Source of the DNA: Hymenobacter jeongseonensis
GTDB lineage: Bacteria; Bacteroidota; Bacteroidia; Cytophagales; Hymenobacteraceae
Reading direction: 5' to 3'
Assembly: GCF_015694725.1 (NCBI RefSeq)
Contig: NZ_JADQDQ010000019.1
Coordinates: forward strand, 1-44,228
Length of the DNA: 44,228 nucleotides
The translations under genes and the position numbers were made by a program. The notes below the pieces were generated by a model. That model saw nothing but the letters and a program-made list of their open reading frames with translations. It ran no database searches and was not told where the DNA came from. Shown one piece after another: positions 27,991 through 36,927 of the stretch. Numbering within the stretch: the first letter of the stretch is position 1; the number at the start of each line of letters is the position of its first letter.

Positions 27991-28347
27991 GTGCCCCACG
28001 CCTACGTGTACCTGCACTGGTCGGGGGCCCCGCTGAGTAGTGGGGAGTTTCGGGCCCTGTACGTGCATGCCCGCAACCTCCTGCAGCGGCACGAACTGAA
28101 AGCCATTTTGGCCGACCATCAAGCCATGCCGTCGGCCCCCGACCCCGCTGACCAGCAGTGGTTGCTCACGCAGTGGCTGCCCGAAACGGTCGCCGCTACT
28201 TCCCTGGCGCGCTACGCGGCGCTGCCCACTGCAGACCCGACCCGGCGCCTGCACACCGAAACCGTGCTAGAGGGCCTGCGCCAGCGCCTGCAGGTAGCCG
28301 TCTTCAGCGACCTGGACCAAGCCGGGGCCTGGCTGCAAGAGGCCTAG
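27991..28347 (+). CDS. STAS-like hypothetical protein, start uncertain
   Basis: About 118 residues from GTG 27991. The body reads VYLHWSGAPLSSGEFRALYV, then LKAILADHQAMPSAPDPADQQW, and ends VAVFSDLDQAGAWLQEA, a layout of strands and helices like the gene at 3473-3922. An ATG at 27968 in another frame (MPSAQSILC) would join this frame if one C were added to the run near 27994-27997, so a one-base deletion at the start is possible. An in-frame ATG at 27883 gives an unlikely basic leader. It is convergent with the DUF2254 gene, with 34 bases between the two ends. Confidence 0.6.
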   Translation: MPHAYVYLHWSGAPLSSGEFRALYVHARNLLQRHELKAILADHQAMPSAPDPADQQWLLTQWLPETVAATSLARYAALPTADPTRRLHTETVLEGLRQRLQVAVFSDLDQAGAWLQEA

Positions 28348-28381
28348 TAGTCCCGCGCCGTAGCGGGGATTTGCTCAGTTG

Positions 28382-29707
28382 CTAGTCGTCCAAGCGCGGA
28401 AGCAGCTGCTCCAGCCGCTCGCGCACTTGCTCGCGCTCGTAGTCCGTGGCCAGGGTGCGCCGGGCGGCTTCGGCAATCAGGTCGGCTTGCTGGCGCAGGA
28501 CCCGGCGGCGTTCCGGGGCGGGGGTGCGTTGCCCGATGGTGGCCAGGGCCGTGAGCAGACGCAGGTACACGGCCGCGTTGCCGTCGGCGCTGCCGCGTAT
28601 CTGGTCAAAGGCGGTGGCCACGTATCCGGCAAACGTGGGACGCACGGCGATGACGCGGACCCGGTCCTGGTCGGCCCGCAAATTCTGCTCGAAGCGGCGG
28701 TCGGCCAACTGCGCGAGCAAGGCGCCCAGGTGGTCGATGCCGATGATGGCGGTAGTCGTGTCGTTGATGCCCGGCGAGAGGGCCTTGAGGGCGATGTCCA
28801 CAATCTGGCGCAGGCCAAAGCCGGCGTCCTGCTCGATGGTGCGCTGGCTGCCCAGGCTGAAGCAGTCGGTCAGTTGCTTGGTCAGTTCCTCGGGCAGCGC
28901 GACGGGTGCTTGCTCGTACCGCGCCACGCTGACCAGGGCCGCGCCGCGGGCCACGAAGCCGCCGATGCCGCGCTCCAGGCGCACCACCCCCGCCAGCTGG
29001 CGGGCCAGGGCGAGCAGCGCTTCTTCGTCCAGGTTTTGCACGTAGCCCGTGGTCCGGGCCGGCACCGGCTGCCAGCGCAACTCGCCGGCCTGGCGCAGCA
29101 GGTCCTGCGCCTGCTGCGGACCGGCTTCCTCGCCCAGTTCTTCCGGAAACAGGCGCCCGATGGCCTTGTGGGTTTCCTCGGTGGCGTGGCGGATAATGGT
29201 AGACGCCTGAATGGCCGTGGCCATGTGGTGGATGAAGAATATCAGCACCCCGATGCTGACCAGGGCCAGCACCAGCCCCACGAACACGGCGAGGGACGGA
29301 ATGAAGCCCCCTTCGTCGCCGCCGCGGATGGTGCGCAGCACTATCAGGCAGTACACAAAAATGCTGACGAAGAAGCCCAGGACCAGCTGGTTGGCCCGGT
29401 CGGCCATGAAGTTGCGCAGCACCCGCGAGGTGTACTGGCTCGACACCTGCGCCAGCGTGCTCAGCGTGAGGGAAAAGATGAGGGCGGCCACCGTGACCAT
29501 GGAGCCGGCAATGGCCGTGAGCATGCCCCGGGCGCCGTCGGACCCGGCCCCAAACAGCAGCGGGTAGTCCGGCACCCAGTCGTGGCTCATGCCATCGTCC
29601 AGGAACACCAGGGCAAACGCCAGCCCGATGGCGGCGGCTACCATCAGGCTGGGCACGAACCACAGGCTGGCGTTGACGTTCTGCCACAGGGCGCGGAGTC
29701 GGTTCAT
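28382..29707 (-). CDS. DUF2254 membrane protein
   Basis: A 441-residue protein from ATG 29707 (MNRLRALWQNVNASLWFVPS). The start SLWFVPS and the block GSMVTVAALIFSLTLSTLAQVSSQYTSR (split here: GSMVTVAALIFSLT / LALAQ-type) are the signature of DUF2254. Four helices fill the first half (including FFVSIFVYCLIVLRTIRGGD and VGLVLALVSIGVLIFFIHHM), and a soluble second half holds FGLRQIVDIALKALSPGIND. Function is unknown; a channel or transporter role is often guessed. It begins 11 bases after the stop of the upstream antiporter gene and is therefore in its operon. Confidence 0.88.
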   Translation of the reverse strand: MNRLRALWQNVNASLWFVPSLMVAAAIGLAFALVFLDDGMSHDWVPDYPLLFGAGSDGARGMLTAIAGSMVTVAALIFSLTLSTLAQVSSQYTSRVLRNFMADRANQLVLGFFVSIFVYCLIVLRTIRGGDEGGFIPSLAVFVGLVLALVSIGVLIFFIHHMATAIQASTIIRHATEETHKAIGRLFPEELGEEAGPQQAQDLLRQAGELRWQPVPARTTGYVQNLDEEALLALARQLAGVVRLERGIGGFVARGAALVSVARYEQAPVALPEELTKQLTDCFSLGSQRTIEQDAGFGLRQIVDIALKALSPGINDTTTAIIGIDHLGALLAQLADRRFEQNLRADQDRVRVIAVRPTFAGYVATAFDQIRGSADGNAAVYLRLLTALATIGQRTPAPERRRVLRQQADLIAEAARRTLATDYEREQVRERLEQLLPRLDD

Positions 29708-29718
29708 GCTGCGTGGGG

Positions 29719-30987
29719 TCAATGGCCGGCTTGGTCGGGGGCCTCGCCGGTGCTCAGGCCTAGCGTCTTCACCAGTGGCCCGATGCTCAGGCCCTGCACG
29801 ATGATGCTGAAAATAACCACCACGTAGGTGATGCCCACAATCAAGTCGCGGGGCATGGACTCGGGCAAGGACAAGGCCAGGGCCACGGAGATGCCGCCCC
29901 GCAGCCCGCCCCAGGTGAGCACCCGCAGGGTTTGCCGGTCGAAAGGATAAAAGCGCTTTAGCAGCACCAGCGGCAAACCCACCGACATCCAGCGGGCCAC
30001 GAGCACCACCACGATGGCCACCAGTCCCACCAGCAGCGTGTTGCGGCTGATGTCGAGCACCATCATCTCCAGGCCGATGAGCACGAACAGAATGGCGTTG
30101 AGGATTTCGTCGAGCAACTCCCAGAACTTGTCGAGGTACTCCCGCGTCACGTCCGACATGCCCAGCTGCCGGCCTTTGTCGCCCACAATCAGGCCCGCCA
30201 CCACCATGGCCAGCGGCCCCGAGGTGTGCAGACGCGTGGCCAGGGCCGTACCGCCCATCACCAGGGCCAGGGTAATCATGACTTCGACCTGGTAGTGGTC
30301 GATGCTGCGCAGGGCCCAATACCCGGCATACCCCAGGGCCGCACCCAGAGCAATGCCCCCCACGGCTTCCACCAAAAACAGCTGGCCAATCACGGTGGGC
30401 GTGGACTGCCCGGCCCCGAACTGGGCAATCTGGAACAAGCTCACGAACACCACCACGGCAATGCCGTCGTTGAACAGGGACTCGCCCACGATGCGGATTT
30501 CCAGGCGCTTGTCAATGTTTGCCGCTTTGAGAATGCCCAGCACGGCAATGGGGTCGGTGGGCGAAATCAGCGCCCCAAACAGCAGACAGTAAATGAAGTC
30601 GGTGGGCCGGCCAAACAACGGCAGCAGGTAATAGAACGCCGTGCCCACTAGGGCCGTGGACAGCAGCGTGCCGGCCGTGGCCATAGCGCCCACGGCCACG
30701 CCTTCCTTGCCCAGGGCCCGCACGTCGACGTGCAGGGCCCCGGCAAACAGCAGAAAGCTCAGCATCACCTGCATGAGTACGGCGTGGAAGTCGAGGCCCC
30801 GCACCAGCTGGCCGGCCGCCACCACCCAGGGCACCCCGAGCTTGCCCAAGCCGATGGCCAATAGCGACGAGACCAGGGCCAGCACCATGAGCCCGATGGC
30901 GCTGGGCAGCTTCAGAAAGCGGTGGTTGACGTAGCCGAAAACGGCCGCAATGACGATGAGTAGGGCCAGGGTGTTGTATACTTCCAT
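29719..30987 (-). CDS. CPA1-type Na+(K+)/H+ antiporter
   Basis: A 422-residue polytopic membrane protein. ATG 30987 (MEVYNTLALLIVIAAVFGYV) is used; a TTG two codons upstream is less likely. Twelve or so helices are present. The ion-binding region GALISPTDPIAVLGILK carries the S-P-T-D-P motif and GESLFNDGIAVVVFVSL the N-D pair of CPA1 exchangers. A later block, TWGGLRGGISVALALSLP, is also typical. It should exchange cytoplasmic Na+ or K+ for protons and regulate pH and salt. Operon with the DUF2254 gene; divergent from the next antiporter gene. Confidence 0.92.
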   Translation of the reverse strand: MEVYNTLALLIVIAAVFGYVNHRFLKLPSAIGLMVLALVSSLLAIGLGKLGVPWVVAAGQLVRGLDFHAVLMQVMLSFLLFAGALHVDVRALGKEGVAVGAMATAGTLLSTALVGTAFYYLLPLFGRPTDFIYCLLFGALISPTDPIAVLGILKAANIDKRLEIRIVGESLFNDGIAVVVFVSLFQIAQFGAGQSTPTVIGQLFLVEAVGGIALGAALGYAGYWALRSIDHYQVEVMITLALVMGGTALATRLHTSGPLAMVVAGLIVGDKGRQLGMSDVTREYLDKFWELLDEILNAILFVLIGLEMMVLDISRNTLLVGLVAIVVVLVARWMSVGLPLVLLKRFYPFDRQTLRVLTWGGLRGGISVALALSLPESMPRDLIVGITYVVVIFSIIVQGLSIGPLVKTLGLSTGEAPDQAGH

Positions 30988-31134
30988 TACCAAAGGTGTA
31001 CGAGCCGAGGGCTATAGAGGCCGAAGCAGCGGGCTTTGTGCAGACCATAGCCTTTCCCTTTTGCAGAATCGTCGAGCCAGGAGCTGAGCAGTGCCGAGCT
31101 GGCCGGTAGTGGCCTACCTGCGTATGCGGGTACT

Positions 31135-32334
31135 ATGGGTCCTTATATCATTCTCATTTTTCTGAGCGTGGCCGTCATCGTGTCGTACCTGTTCGACATT
31201 GCCGCCCGCGCCACCAAGATTCCGTCGGTGCTCATGCTGCTGCTCACCGGCATTGCCCTCAAGCAAGCGGCCGATTACAGCGGCTTCGTGGTGCGGATAC
31301 CCCTGGTGACGCTGCAGCTGCTGGGCATCGTGGGCCTGATTCTGATAGTGCTAGAAGAGTCGCTCCACCTCAAGATTCAGCCCGGCAAGGGGCCCTTGAT
31401 CCGGCGGGCGTTTGCCGCGGCCGCCCTGATGCTGGTGAGCCAGGCCTACGCCATTGCCTGGCTGCTGCAGTGGTACCTGGGAACGGGTGTGAGTTTCCAG
31501 ACCTGTCTGCTGAATGCCGTGCCGCTGGCCGTGGTCAGCTCGGCGGTGGCCATTCCGAGCGTGGCCACGCTGGGCGGGGAAAAACAGGAGTTCATCGTGT
31601 ACGAAAGCACGTTTTCCGACATTCTGGGCATCATGTTCTTCAACTTCGTGGCGCAGGACAACTTCGCGCAGGGCATGTCCGCCCTCACTTTTAGCCGGGA
31701 CCTGGTGGCCGTCCTGGTGGTGTCGGCGCTGGCCACGGCCATCCTGGCGTTCTTGCTGAACCGCATCCGCCACCACGTCAAGTTCATTCTGATTCTGGCG
31801 TTTTTGGTGCTGATATACGCCCTGGCCAAGAAGCTGCACCTCTCCTCGCTGCTGGTGGTGCTCGTGTTCGGGGTCATCGTGCGCAACGCCGAGCTGTTCC
31901 TGCGCGGCCCGCTGCGGCGCTGGTTCAACCCGGGGCGCCTGCAGGACGAGCTGCACCAGCTGCAGAGCATCACGGGCGAGGGCGCGTTTCTGATTCGCAC
32001 GTTTTTCTTTCTGCTGTTCGGCTTCTCGATTTCGCTCGTGGGCATCCTCCAGGGCCCCTTGCTGCTGCAGGGGGTGGGTATTGTGGCCGTGCTCACGCTG
32101 ATTCGCTACGTCTACCTGCGCTACATCGCCCGCACAAGCTTGGTGCCGGAAGTATTCATCGCGCCCAAGGGACTAATTACCGTGCTGTTGTTCTACAGTA
32201 TTCCGCCCCAGCACCTCATCGGCGAAGTCAGCGAAAACATCCTGTTTGTCGTGATTCTGCTCACCGGCATCCTCATGCTGATTGGCTTGCAGTTGACGGG
32301 CAATGAAGAGCAGCCAGCTATTGGAGAGTACTGA
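31135..32334 (+). CDS. Cation/proton antiporter (CPA family)
   Basis: A 399-residue membrane protein of about 12 helices. The opening MGPYIILIFLSVAVIVSYLF is followed by the ATKIPSVLMLLLTGIALKQA motif, and a mid-region with SSAVAIPSVATL and YESTFSDILGIMFFNFV, where Glu/Asp (E-S-x-x-S-D) takes the place of the ion-binding N-D of CPA1 proteins. Late blocks are RTFFFLLFGFSISLVG and APKGLITVLLFYSIP. It belongs with NhaP-like or CPA2-like exchangers; substrate unknown. It is divergent from the other antiporter across 147 bases, so the two may be co-regulated from a shared promoter region. The 211 bases after it hold a minus-strand fragment of uncertain origin. Confidence 0.88.
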   Translation: MGPYIILIFLSVAVIVSYLFDIAARATKIPSVLMLLLTGIALKQAADYSGFVVRIPLVTLQLLGIVGLILIVLEESLHLKIQPGKGPLIRRAFAAAALMLVSQAYAIAWLLQWYLGTGVSFQTCLLNAVPLAVVSSAVAIPSVATLGGEKQEFIVYESTFSDILGIMFFNFVAQDNFAQGMSALTFSRDLVAVLVVSALATAILAFLLNRIRHHVKFILILAFLVLIYALAKKLHLSSLLVVLVFGVIVRNAELFLRGPLRRWFNPGRLQDELHQLQSITGEGAFLIRTFFFLLFGFSISLVGILQGPLLLQGVGIVAVLTLIRYVYLRYIARTSLVPEVFIAPKGLITVLLFYSIPPQHLIGEVSENILFVVILLTGILMLIGLQLTGNEEQPAIGEY

Positions 32335-32530
32335 TATTACCCAGCGCACTGGGCCGGCAATCCCGTACTTGCGCCTCTAAATGGAGTAATGGCCGCAAAG
32401 TTGGGCTGATACGGGAGACCTCTGCGTTCCTCAGTAAACGGCTGCCTGACTGGTCCTGCAGCAGGGCATCGATGCCTTGGTTTTGACAGTTTAGCCCCGC
32501 CCGTAGCACGTCCACTAGAAAGTGGCGGAG
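32335..32530 (-). other. Possible decayed coding fragment next to the IS
   Basis: The minus strand reads FLVDVLRAGLNCQNQGIDAL, then LLRNAEVSRISPTLRPLLHL and QVRDCRPSALG, with a protein-like composition right up to the left flank of the IS. It may be the tail of a gene split by the insertion. No family is recognised and the frame also runs on as an antisense shadow, so confidence is low. Confidence 0.3.
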
Positions 32531-32545
32531 GTTTACGAAAACGGT

Positions 32546-34145
32546 CGTGGCTGTTGCAGAACCCGGGTTCGTAGAGGGAAGATGCAAGGCAAGAAGCTGT
32601 TTCTCGACCAAGAAGTGGTCCGCTTTCGGCTTTCCGAGCGGGTGCCGTCCCATAATCTGTACCGGCGGCTGGCCGAGCTGGTGGACTGGTCGTTTCTCTA
32701 CGACGCGACCGGGGGCCTGTACAGCCACACCGGGCAGCCCTCGTTGGACCCGGTCGTGTTCTTCAAGCTGGTGCTCGTGGGCCGGCTGGAAAACCTGGTC
32801 AGCGACCGGCGGCTCATCGAGCACTGCGCCCTGCGCTTGGACATTCTCTACTTCCTGGGCTACGAAGTGGACTAGGAATTGCCTTGGCACTCGACCGTGA
32901 GCCGCACCCGTCAATTTTTCCCGGCTGCCGTCTTCGAGCGCCTGTTCGACCACGTCTTTGCCCAGTGCGTGGCCCGGGGCCTGGTCGCCGGCGACACGCA
33001 GGCCGTCGACTTGGCCCCGGTCAAGGCCAACGCGGCGCTGGAAGCCGTGCGCGAAAAACGGCCCGCCGGGGCCACCGGCCCCCACCTGGCCGGCTGCGAC
33101 GCGCCCGCCCTGCCCGCTGCGGCGGTGCTGACGGCCCCGGCCCACCAGCTGCGCCAGCTGGCCACGGGGCAGCGCCGGCGGCAGGGCGCCCAGACCGGCG
33201 CGCTGGGCGCGCGGCACGAACAGGCGCGTTTGCTGAGCAATAAAACGCACTACAGCCCCACCGACCCCGACGCGCGCATCTCCGTCAAGCCCGGCAAAGC
33301 GCGGGCCCTGAACTACCTCTGCAGCCTGGCCGTCGACACGGCTCACGGCGTCATCCACCACGTGCAAGCCGACTTCGCCGACCAGCGCGACAGCCAGCAC
33401 CTGCCCCGCCTGCTCACCGGCCTGCAGCGCCGGCTGCGTGCCCAGGAACTGCGCCTGCGCGAGCTGCTGGCCGATGCTGGCTACGCCAACGGCCCGAACT
33501 ACGCCCGCCTCGAAGCCGCGCACCTCACGGCCTGGATTCCCGTATTTGGTCAATACAAAGCCGACCTCGAGGGCTTCGCCTACGACCGGGCCACCGATGC
33601 CTTTACCTGCCCCGAAGGCCAGCAGCTGCCCTTTCAGAAGTACGATACGAATCCGGACGGGGGCTGGCACAAAATCTACTGGGGCCCGTGCCGCACGTGC
33701 CAGCAGTGCCCGCGCAAACCGCTCTGTGCTCCGCGGGCCAAGCGCAAGCAACTCACCCGCACCCTCTACGACGCCGCGTACCGCCGGGCCTGGGAGCGGC
33801 AGCACACCCGGCGGGGGCAACGGAAACGCCGGGTCCGCCAGGGCACGGTCGAGCCCGTGTTTGGGAATCTCATTCACCACTACGGCCTGCGTCGGATGAA
33901 CGTGCGCGGCCACGCCGGGGCCCACAAAACCATGCTGCTCACGGCCGTCGCCTACAACCTCAAAAAGCTGCTCCACCACCGCCCCCAGCGGCAGATAAGC
34001 CTGGCGGTGGCCCTGCCCCAGCCGTTGCGGGCCGCCGTTTGGCGCGGGGCGCGTCATAACGGCCGGACCTGGACGCCAACGCTTGTTCTTTTCCAGGAAC
34101 AGTTAGGAAAGAACGCCACCTAGACCGAGTTCTGCAACAGCCACG
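32546..34145 (+). mobile_element. IS1182-like insertion sequence
   Basis: A 1.6-kb element bounded by CGTGGCTGTTGCAGAAC (32546-32562) and its exact inverse (34129-34145). It contains one transposase frame that ends inside the right terminal region. Just outside lie GTTTACGAAAACGGT on the left and, beyond the adjacent MITE-like unit, the near-inverse ACCGTTTTCTTAAAC on the right (34302-34316). So this IS and the MITE appear to sit together in one target. Confidence 0.75.
32582..34123 (+). pseudogene. IS1182-family transposase, interrupted by TAG
   Basis: A 513-codon DDE transposase. ATG 32582 starts MQGKKLFLDQEVVRFRLSER; the N-terminal domain contains HNLYRRLAELVDWSF and SLDPVVFFKLVLVGRLENL, typical of IS1182/IS5-like transposases. 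A TAG at 32873-32875 lies in LGYEVD-stop-ELPWHSTVSRTRQ; GAG (Glu) would give the expected DEELPWHST. The same frame then runs to 34123. It shows DTQAVDLAPVKANAALE, a Cys-rich zinc-ribbon insertion (CRTCQQCPRKPLCAP), and the final GTVEPVFGNLIHHYGLRRMN with the catalytic Glu. A single substitution has inactivated it unless the stop is read through. Confidence 0.88.
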
Positions 34146-34180
34146 GTCGTGGCTGTTGCAGAACTCGGTCTAGGTGGCGT
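34113..34180. repeat. Perfect 32-bp inverted repeat at the IS/MITE junction
   Basis: ACGCCACCTAGACCGAGTTC and the rest of the arm (34113-34144) recur inverted at 34149-34180, with only GGTC between. The structure covers the last codons of the transposase and the first bases of the MITE-like unit. It is a long cruciform-capable palindrome made by two IS ends meeting head to head. Confidence 0.95.
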
Positions 34181-34306
34181 CCGAAATCAGTGGTGATAGC
34201 GTCTTTCGGGAGCACATACGCTTCATAAACGGCCAATTGTGGCTCGTTTGGTGCAATCGCCTGGGGCCGTCAGTTCGGTCACGAGTTCTGCAACAGCCAC
34301 GACCGT
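34143..34306. mobile_element. MITE-like element with 25-bp perfect terminal inverted repeats
   Basis: A 164-base unit without a gene. Its ends, ACGGTCGTGGCTGTTGCAGA and onward (34143-34167) and the inverse (34282-34306), match the IS1182-like ends but extend further. The interior (34181-34281) is unrelated to the transposase. This is the form of a non-autonomous relative moved by the same transposase. Confidence 0.8.
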
Positions 34307-34355
34307 TTTCTTAAACGAAGCGACCATTTGGTCAAGCAACTCCGATGACCCGCGT

Positions 34356-36644
34356 CTACTGTTGGCCCAAGTAGACGCGAAAGGTGGCCCCCTCGCCCAC
34401 GCGGCTGTCCACTTCGATGCGGCCGCCGGTGGCGTGTACTAGGCGGTTGACGAGGTAGAGGCCCACGCCGGTGCCCTCGACGTGGTCGTGGAAGCGGCGG
34501 AACAGTTGGAACAGCGCGGGGCCGTGGGCCGCGGCATCGAAGCCCAGGCCGTTGTCCTTCACCCACAACACCGGCTGGCCGGCGTCGAGCCAGAGCGAGA
34601 CGTGGACCCGGCACGGACGGGTGGGGTCGGCGTACTTAAACGCGTTGCTGAGCAGGTTGAGCACGACGGTGCGCAGGCTGGCGCGCGGGTACGACACCAC
34701 GGGCCGCGCCGCGAAGTCGACGGTGACGCGGGCACGGGCCGCGCGCAGCTGGGGTTCGAGCACCTGGAGCACGTCGGCCACCACTTCTTCCAGGTCCAAG
34801 GGCTCGGGCGGGGCCAGCGCCGCCTCCTGCATCTGCCCCAAGGCCGACAGGTCGTCGAGGGTGGCGGTGAGCTGGCGCAGGGTTTCCTCAATCAGGGGAA
34901 TCAGCACGCCTTCTTCGGCCGGGTCGGTGAAGGTGACGCCGCGCCGCAACTCTTCGATGAGGCCGGCCAGGTTGAGCACGGGCAGCTTGAGGTCGTGGCT
35001 GGCCGCGTACACGAAGCTGTCGAGGTCGGCATTGGTGCGCGTCAGGTGGTGGTTGCTCTCGCACAGGGCCGCATTGGCCAGTTCGGTATCGACGTGGGCC
35101 ACCCGCAGGGTGGCGTAGGCGGTGGCCAGCTCTTGCCCGAGCTGTTCGAGCACCTGCCGGGCCCGCACCTGCTCGCTCACGTCGGTGGCCACCACCGTAA
35201 TGCCCGTAACAAGGCCCTCGGCGTCGGGCAAGGGCTGGTACACGAAGTTCCAGTACACGGTGTCGCGCTGCCCGTCCCGGTCGAGCGTGGAAGGCAGCTC
35301 CGTGGCCACGTACGGAACGCCCGTGGCCAGCACGCCGTCGAGCAATTCCTCGAAGCCCTGACCGGCCGCCTCCGGCAGGGCCTCAAAGAGCGGCTTGCCG
35401 AGTACCTGCTCGGCTTTGCGCCCCCAAATGGCGCACACGGCGGGGTTGGCCAGCTCGATGACGTAGCGCGGGCCCCGGAAAATGGCCACGGCCACCTGCT
35501 CGCGCACCCGCACCTGCTCGCTCACGTCAAAGGCGCACACGGCCACGCCCACCACGGCGCCCTGTTCGCGGAAGGCCTGGTAGGTAAAATCGAAGAATCG
35601 GGTGCGCGGGCCGTGCGGGCCCGCGTCGACCAAGGGCATTTCCTGGCCGTGGTGGGGCTGCCCGGTGGCGTAGACTTGTGTGAGCAGCGCAAGGAAGCCC
35701 TGCGCTTCGGTCTCCGGCAAGGCTTCGGCCAGCGGGCGGTCCAGCAGCGCGCGGCCGGGGTAAAGGGCCTGGTAGCTGTGGTTGACGTACTCCAGACGCA
35801 ACTCGGGGCCGCGCAGCAAGCACACGGCGGCGGGCGTCTGGTCGAAGACGGCGGCGATGGTGGCGCGCTGCTGCTCGGTGGCGCGCAGGGCGGCTTGCAA
35901 CTGGCCGGTGCGCTCCCCCACGCGGGTTTCCAGCTGCCGGTTGAGGTGGCGCAGGGCCTTCTGGCTGCGGTGCAGCTCGGCGGCGTGGGCCCGGATGTGA
36001 GCGTTGGCGGCTTTCAGGTCCGCGTTGGCCCGGGCCAGGTGCTGGTTGCTCTCCGTGAGTTGGCCGACGGTGGCGTCCAACTCCGCGTTGGTCACGGACA
36101 GCTCCTCGTTGCTGGTGGCCAGCGCTTCGTTGGCGACCGCCAGCTGCTGGGCGGTCACGGCGGGCTGGCTCCCGCGGGCTTCGGCCTGCAAGCGGGCCCG
36201 CACGTGGGCGCTCACGTTGTAGGCGAACAGCAGCAGGCCCGTGACCTCCCCCGTCAGCCGGTCGCGCTGGGACTGTGCAATGAAGGTGAAATGCACCGGC
36301 CCGCGCGGGTCGGGGCGGGTGGCGTCGTGGAAAAGCACCTCCCCGGGGCCGTGGCATACGGTGCCGGTGGCGTACACCCCGTCAAGCAAAGCAAAAAAAG
36401 GCTGGTCCCGTAGTTCCGGCAGCGCATCGCGCAGGGACAGGCCCGCCAAGGTCCGGTCGCCGAACAGCTGCCGGAACAGGGGGTTGCTCACCGTGACGAC
36501 GTGCGTCGGCCCGGACAGGCTGGCCAAACAGGCCGGCGCGTCCTGCACCAGCGCCTGGAGCCGCTGGCGGTGCACGGCCGCGTCGGCGGAAGGCTGGGAC
36601 AGGCCAGGGAAGAAAGGCTCGGGAATTGGCACGGAATCAGGCAC
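34356..36644 (-). CDS. Multi-PAS sensor histidine kinase
   Basis: A 762-residue cytoplasmic kinase. GTG 36644 (VPDSVPIPEPFFPGLSQPS) is chosen because the next 92 codons upstream look non-coding; GTG 36632 is also possible. Order: PAS (FRQLFGDRTLAGLSLRDALP), a heptad coiled coil (about residues 150-265; ANEALATSNEELSVTNAELD), PAS (VNHSYQALYPGRALLDRPLA), PAS (ANPAVCAIWGRKAEQVLGKP), a HisKA domain with the phospho-His in AASHDLKLPVLN, and a HATPase with NLLSNAFKYA, DNGLGFD and GTGVGLYLV. No membrane segment is present, so it senses an internal signal, perhaps redox or a small ligand bound by PAS. Same strand as the CheB gene upstream; such pairs are common in Cytophagales. The intervening 283 bases hold no gene. 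Confidence 0.88.
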   Translation of the reverse strand: MPDSVPIPEPFFPGLSQPSADAAVHRQRLQALVQDAPACLASLSGPTHVVTVSNPLFRQLFGDRTLAGLSLRDALPELRDQPFFALLDGVYATGTVCHGPGEVLFHDATRPDPRGPVHFTFIAQSQRDRLTGEVTGLLLFAYNVSAHVRARLQAEARGSQPAVTAQQLAVANEALATSNEELSVTNAELDATVGQLTESNQHLARANADLKAANAHIRAHAAELHRSQKALRHLNRQLETRVGERTGQLQAALRATEQQRATIAAVFDQTPAAVCLLRGPELRLEYVNHSYQALYPGRALLDRPLAEALPETEAQGFLALLTQVYATGQPHHGQEMPLVDAGPHGPRTRFFDFTYQAFREQGAVVGVAVCAFDVSEQVRVREQVAVAIFRGPRYVIELANPAVCAIWGRKAEQVLGKPLFEALPEAAGQGFEELLDGVLATGVPYVATELPSTLDRDGQRDTVYWNFVYQPLPDAEGLVTGITVVATDVSEQVRARQVLEQLGQELATAYATLRVAHVDTELANAALCESNHHLTRTNADLDSFVYAASHDLKLPVLNLAGLIEELRRGVTFTDPAEEGVLIPLIEETLRQLTATLDDLSALGQMQEAALAPPEPLDLEEVVADVLQVLEPQLRAARARVTVDFAARPVVSYPRASLRTVVLNLLSNAFKYADPTRPCRVHVSLWLDAGQPVLWVKDNGLGFDAAAHGPALFQLFRRFHDHVEGTGVGLYLVNRLVHATGGRIEVDSRVGEGATFRVYLGQQ

Positions 36645-36927
36645 GAAGCGGCGGGCAAATGGAATTCTCAGGAAGGTACGCGTTTGGCCAGCGGAAACCG
36701 CTCGGTTGGTGCGGGCACCAGCACCCGGGCAGCACAGGCAGTGGCCGGCACCCGGCTCCCGGCCAAACGCGCGGTTACCCGGGTTCCAGCGCCTGCAGCG
36801 GTGTAAGCACCGGGCGGATGGTTGGATGGCCGGGCCCGAACGGGGCGAGCAGCAGCCGTTTGCAGGGCGGGGGCGCCCGCCGGCTGCTCCGTTTCTGGCC
36901 CGGCCCCTCCGCTGGGTCACCGTTCAT

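Noticed and set aside
28352..28367. Terminator between convergent genes at 28347 and 28382
   Set aside because: CCCGC/GCGGG forms only a 5-bp stem and lacks a T-run.
32531..32545. GTTTACGAAAACGG beside the IS as a fourth recombination box
   Set aside because: It resembles the GAGTTT-N3-AAACTC boxes only in GTTTACGAAA. The triplet spacing is absent.
5231..32875. A reassigned stop codon or selenocysteine-like recoding
   Set aside because: The stops are both TAA and TAG, the expected residues differ, and no SECIS-like or pyrrolysine-type context is seen.
32318..34057. A 579-codon minus-strand frame across the IS
   Set aside because: It mirrors the transposase. The only part that might be real is the segment at 32335-32530, listed with low confidence.
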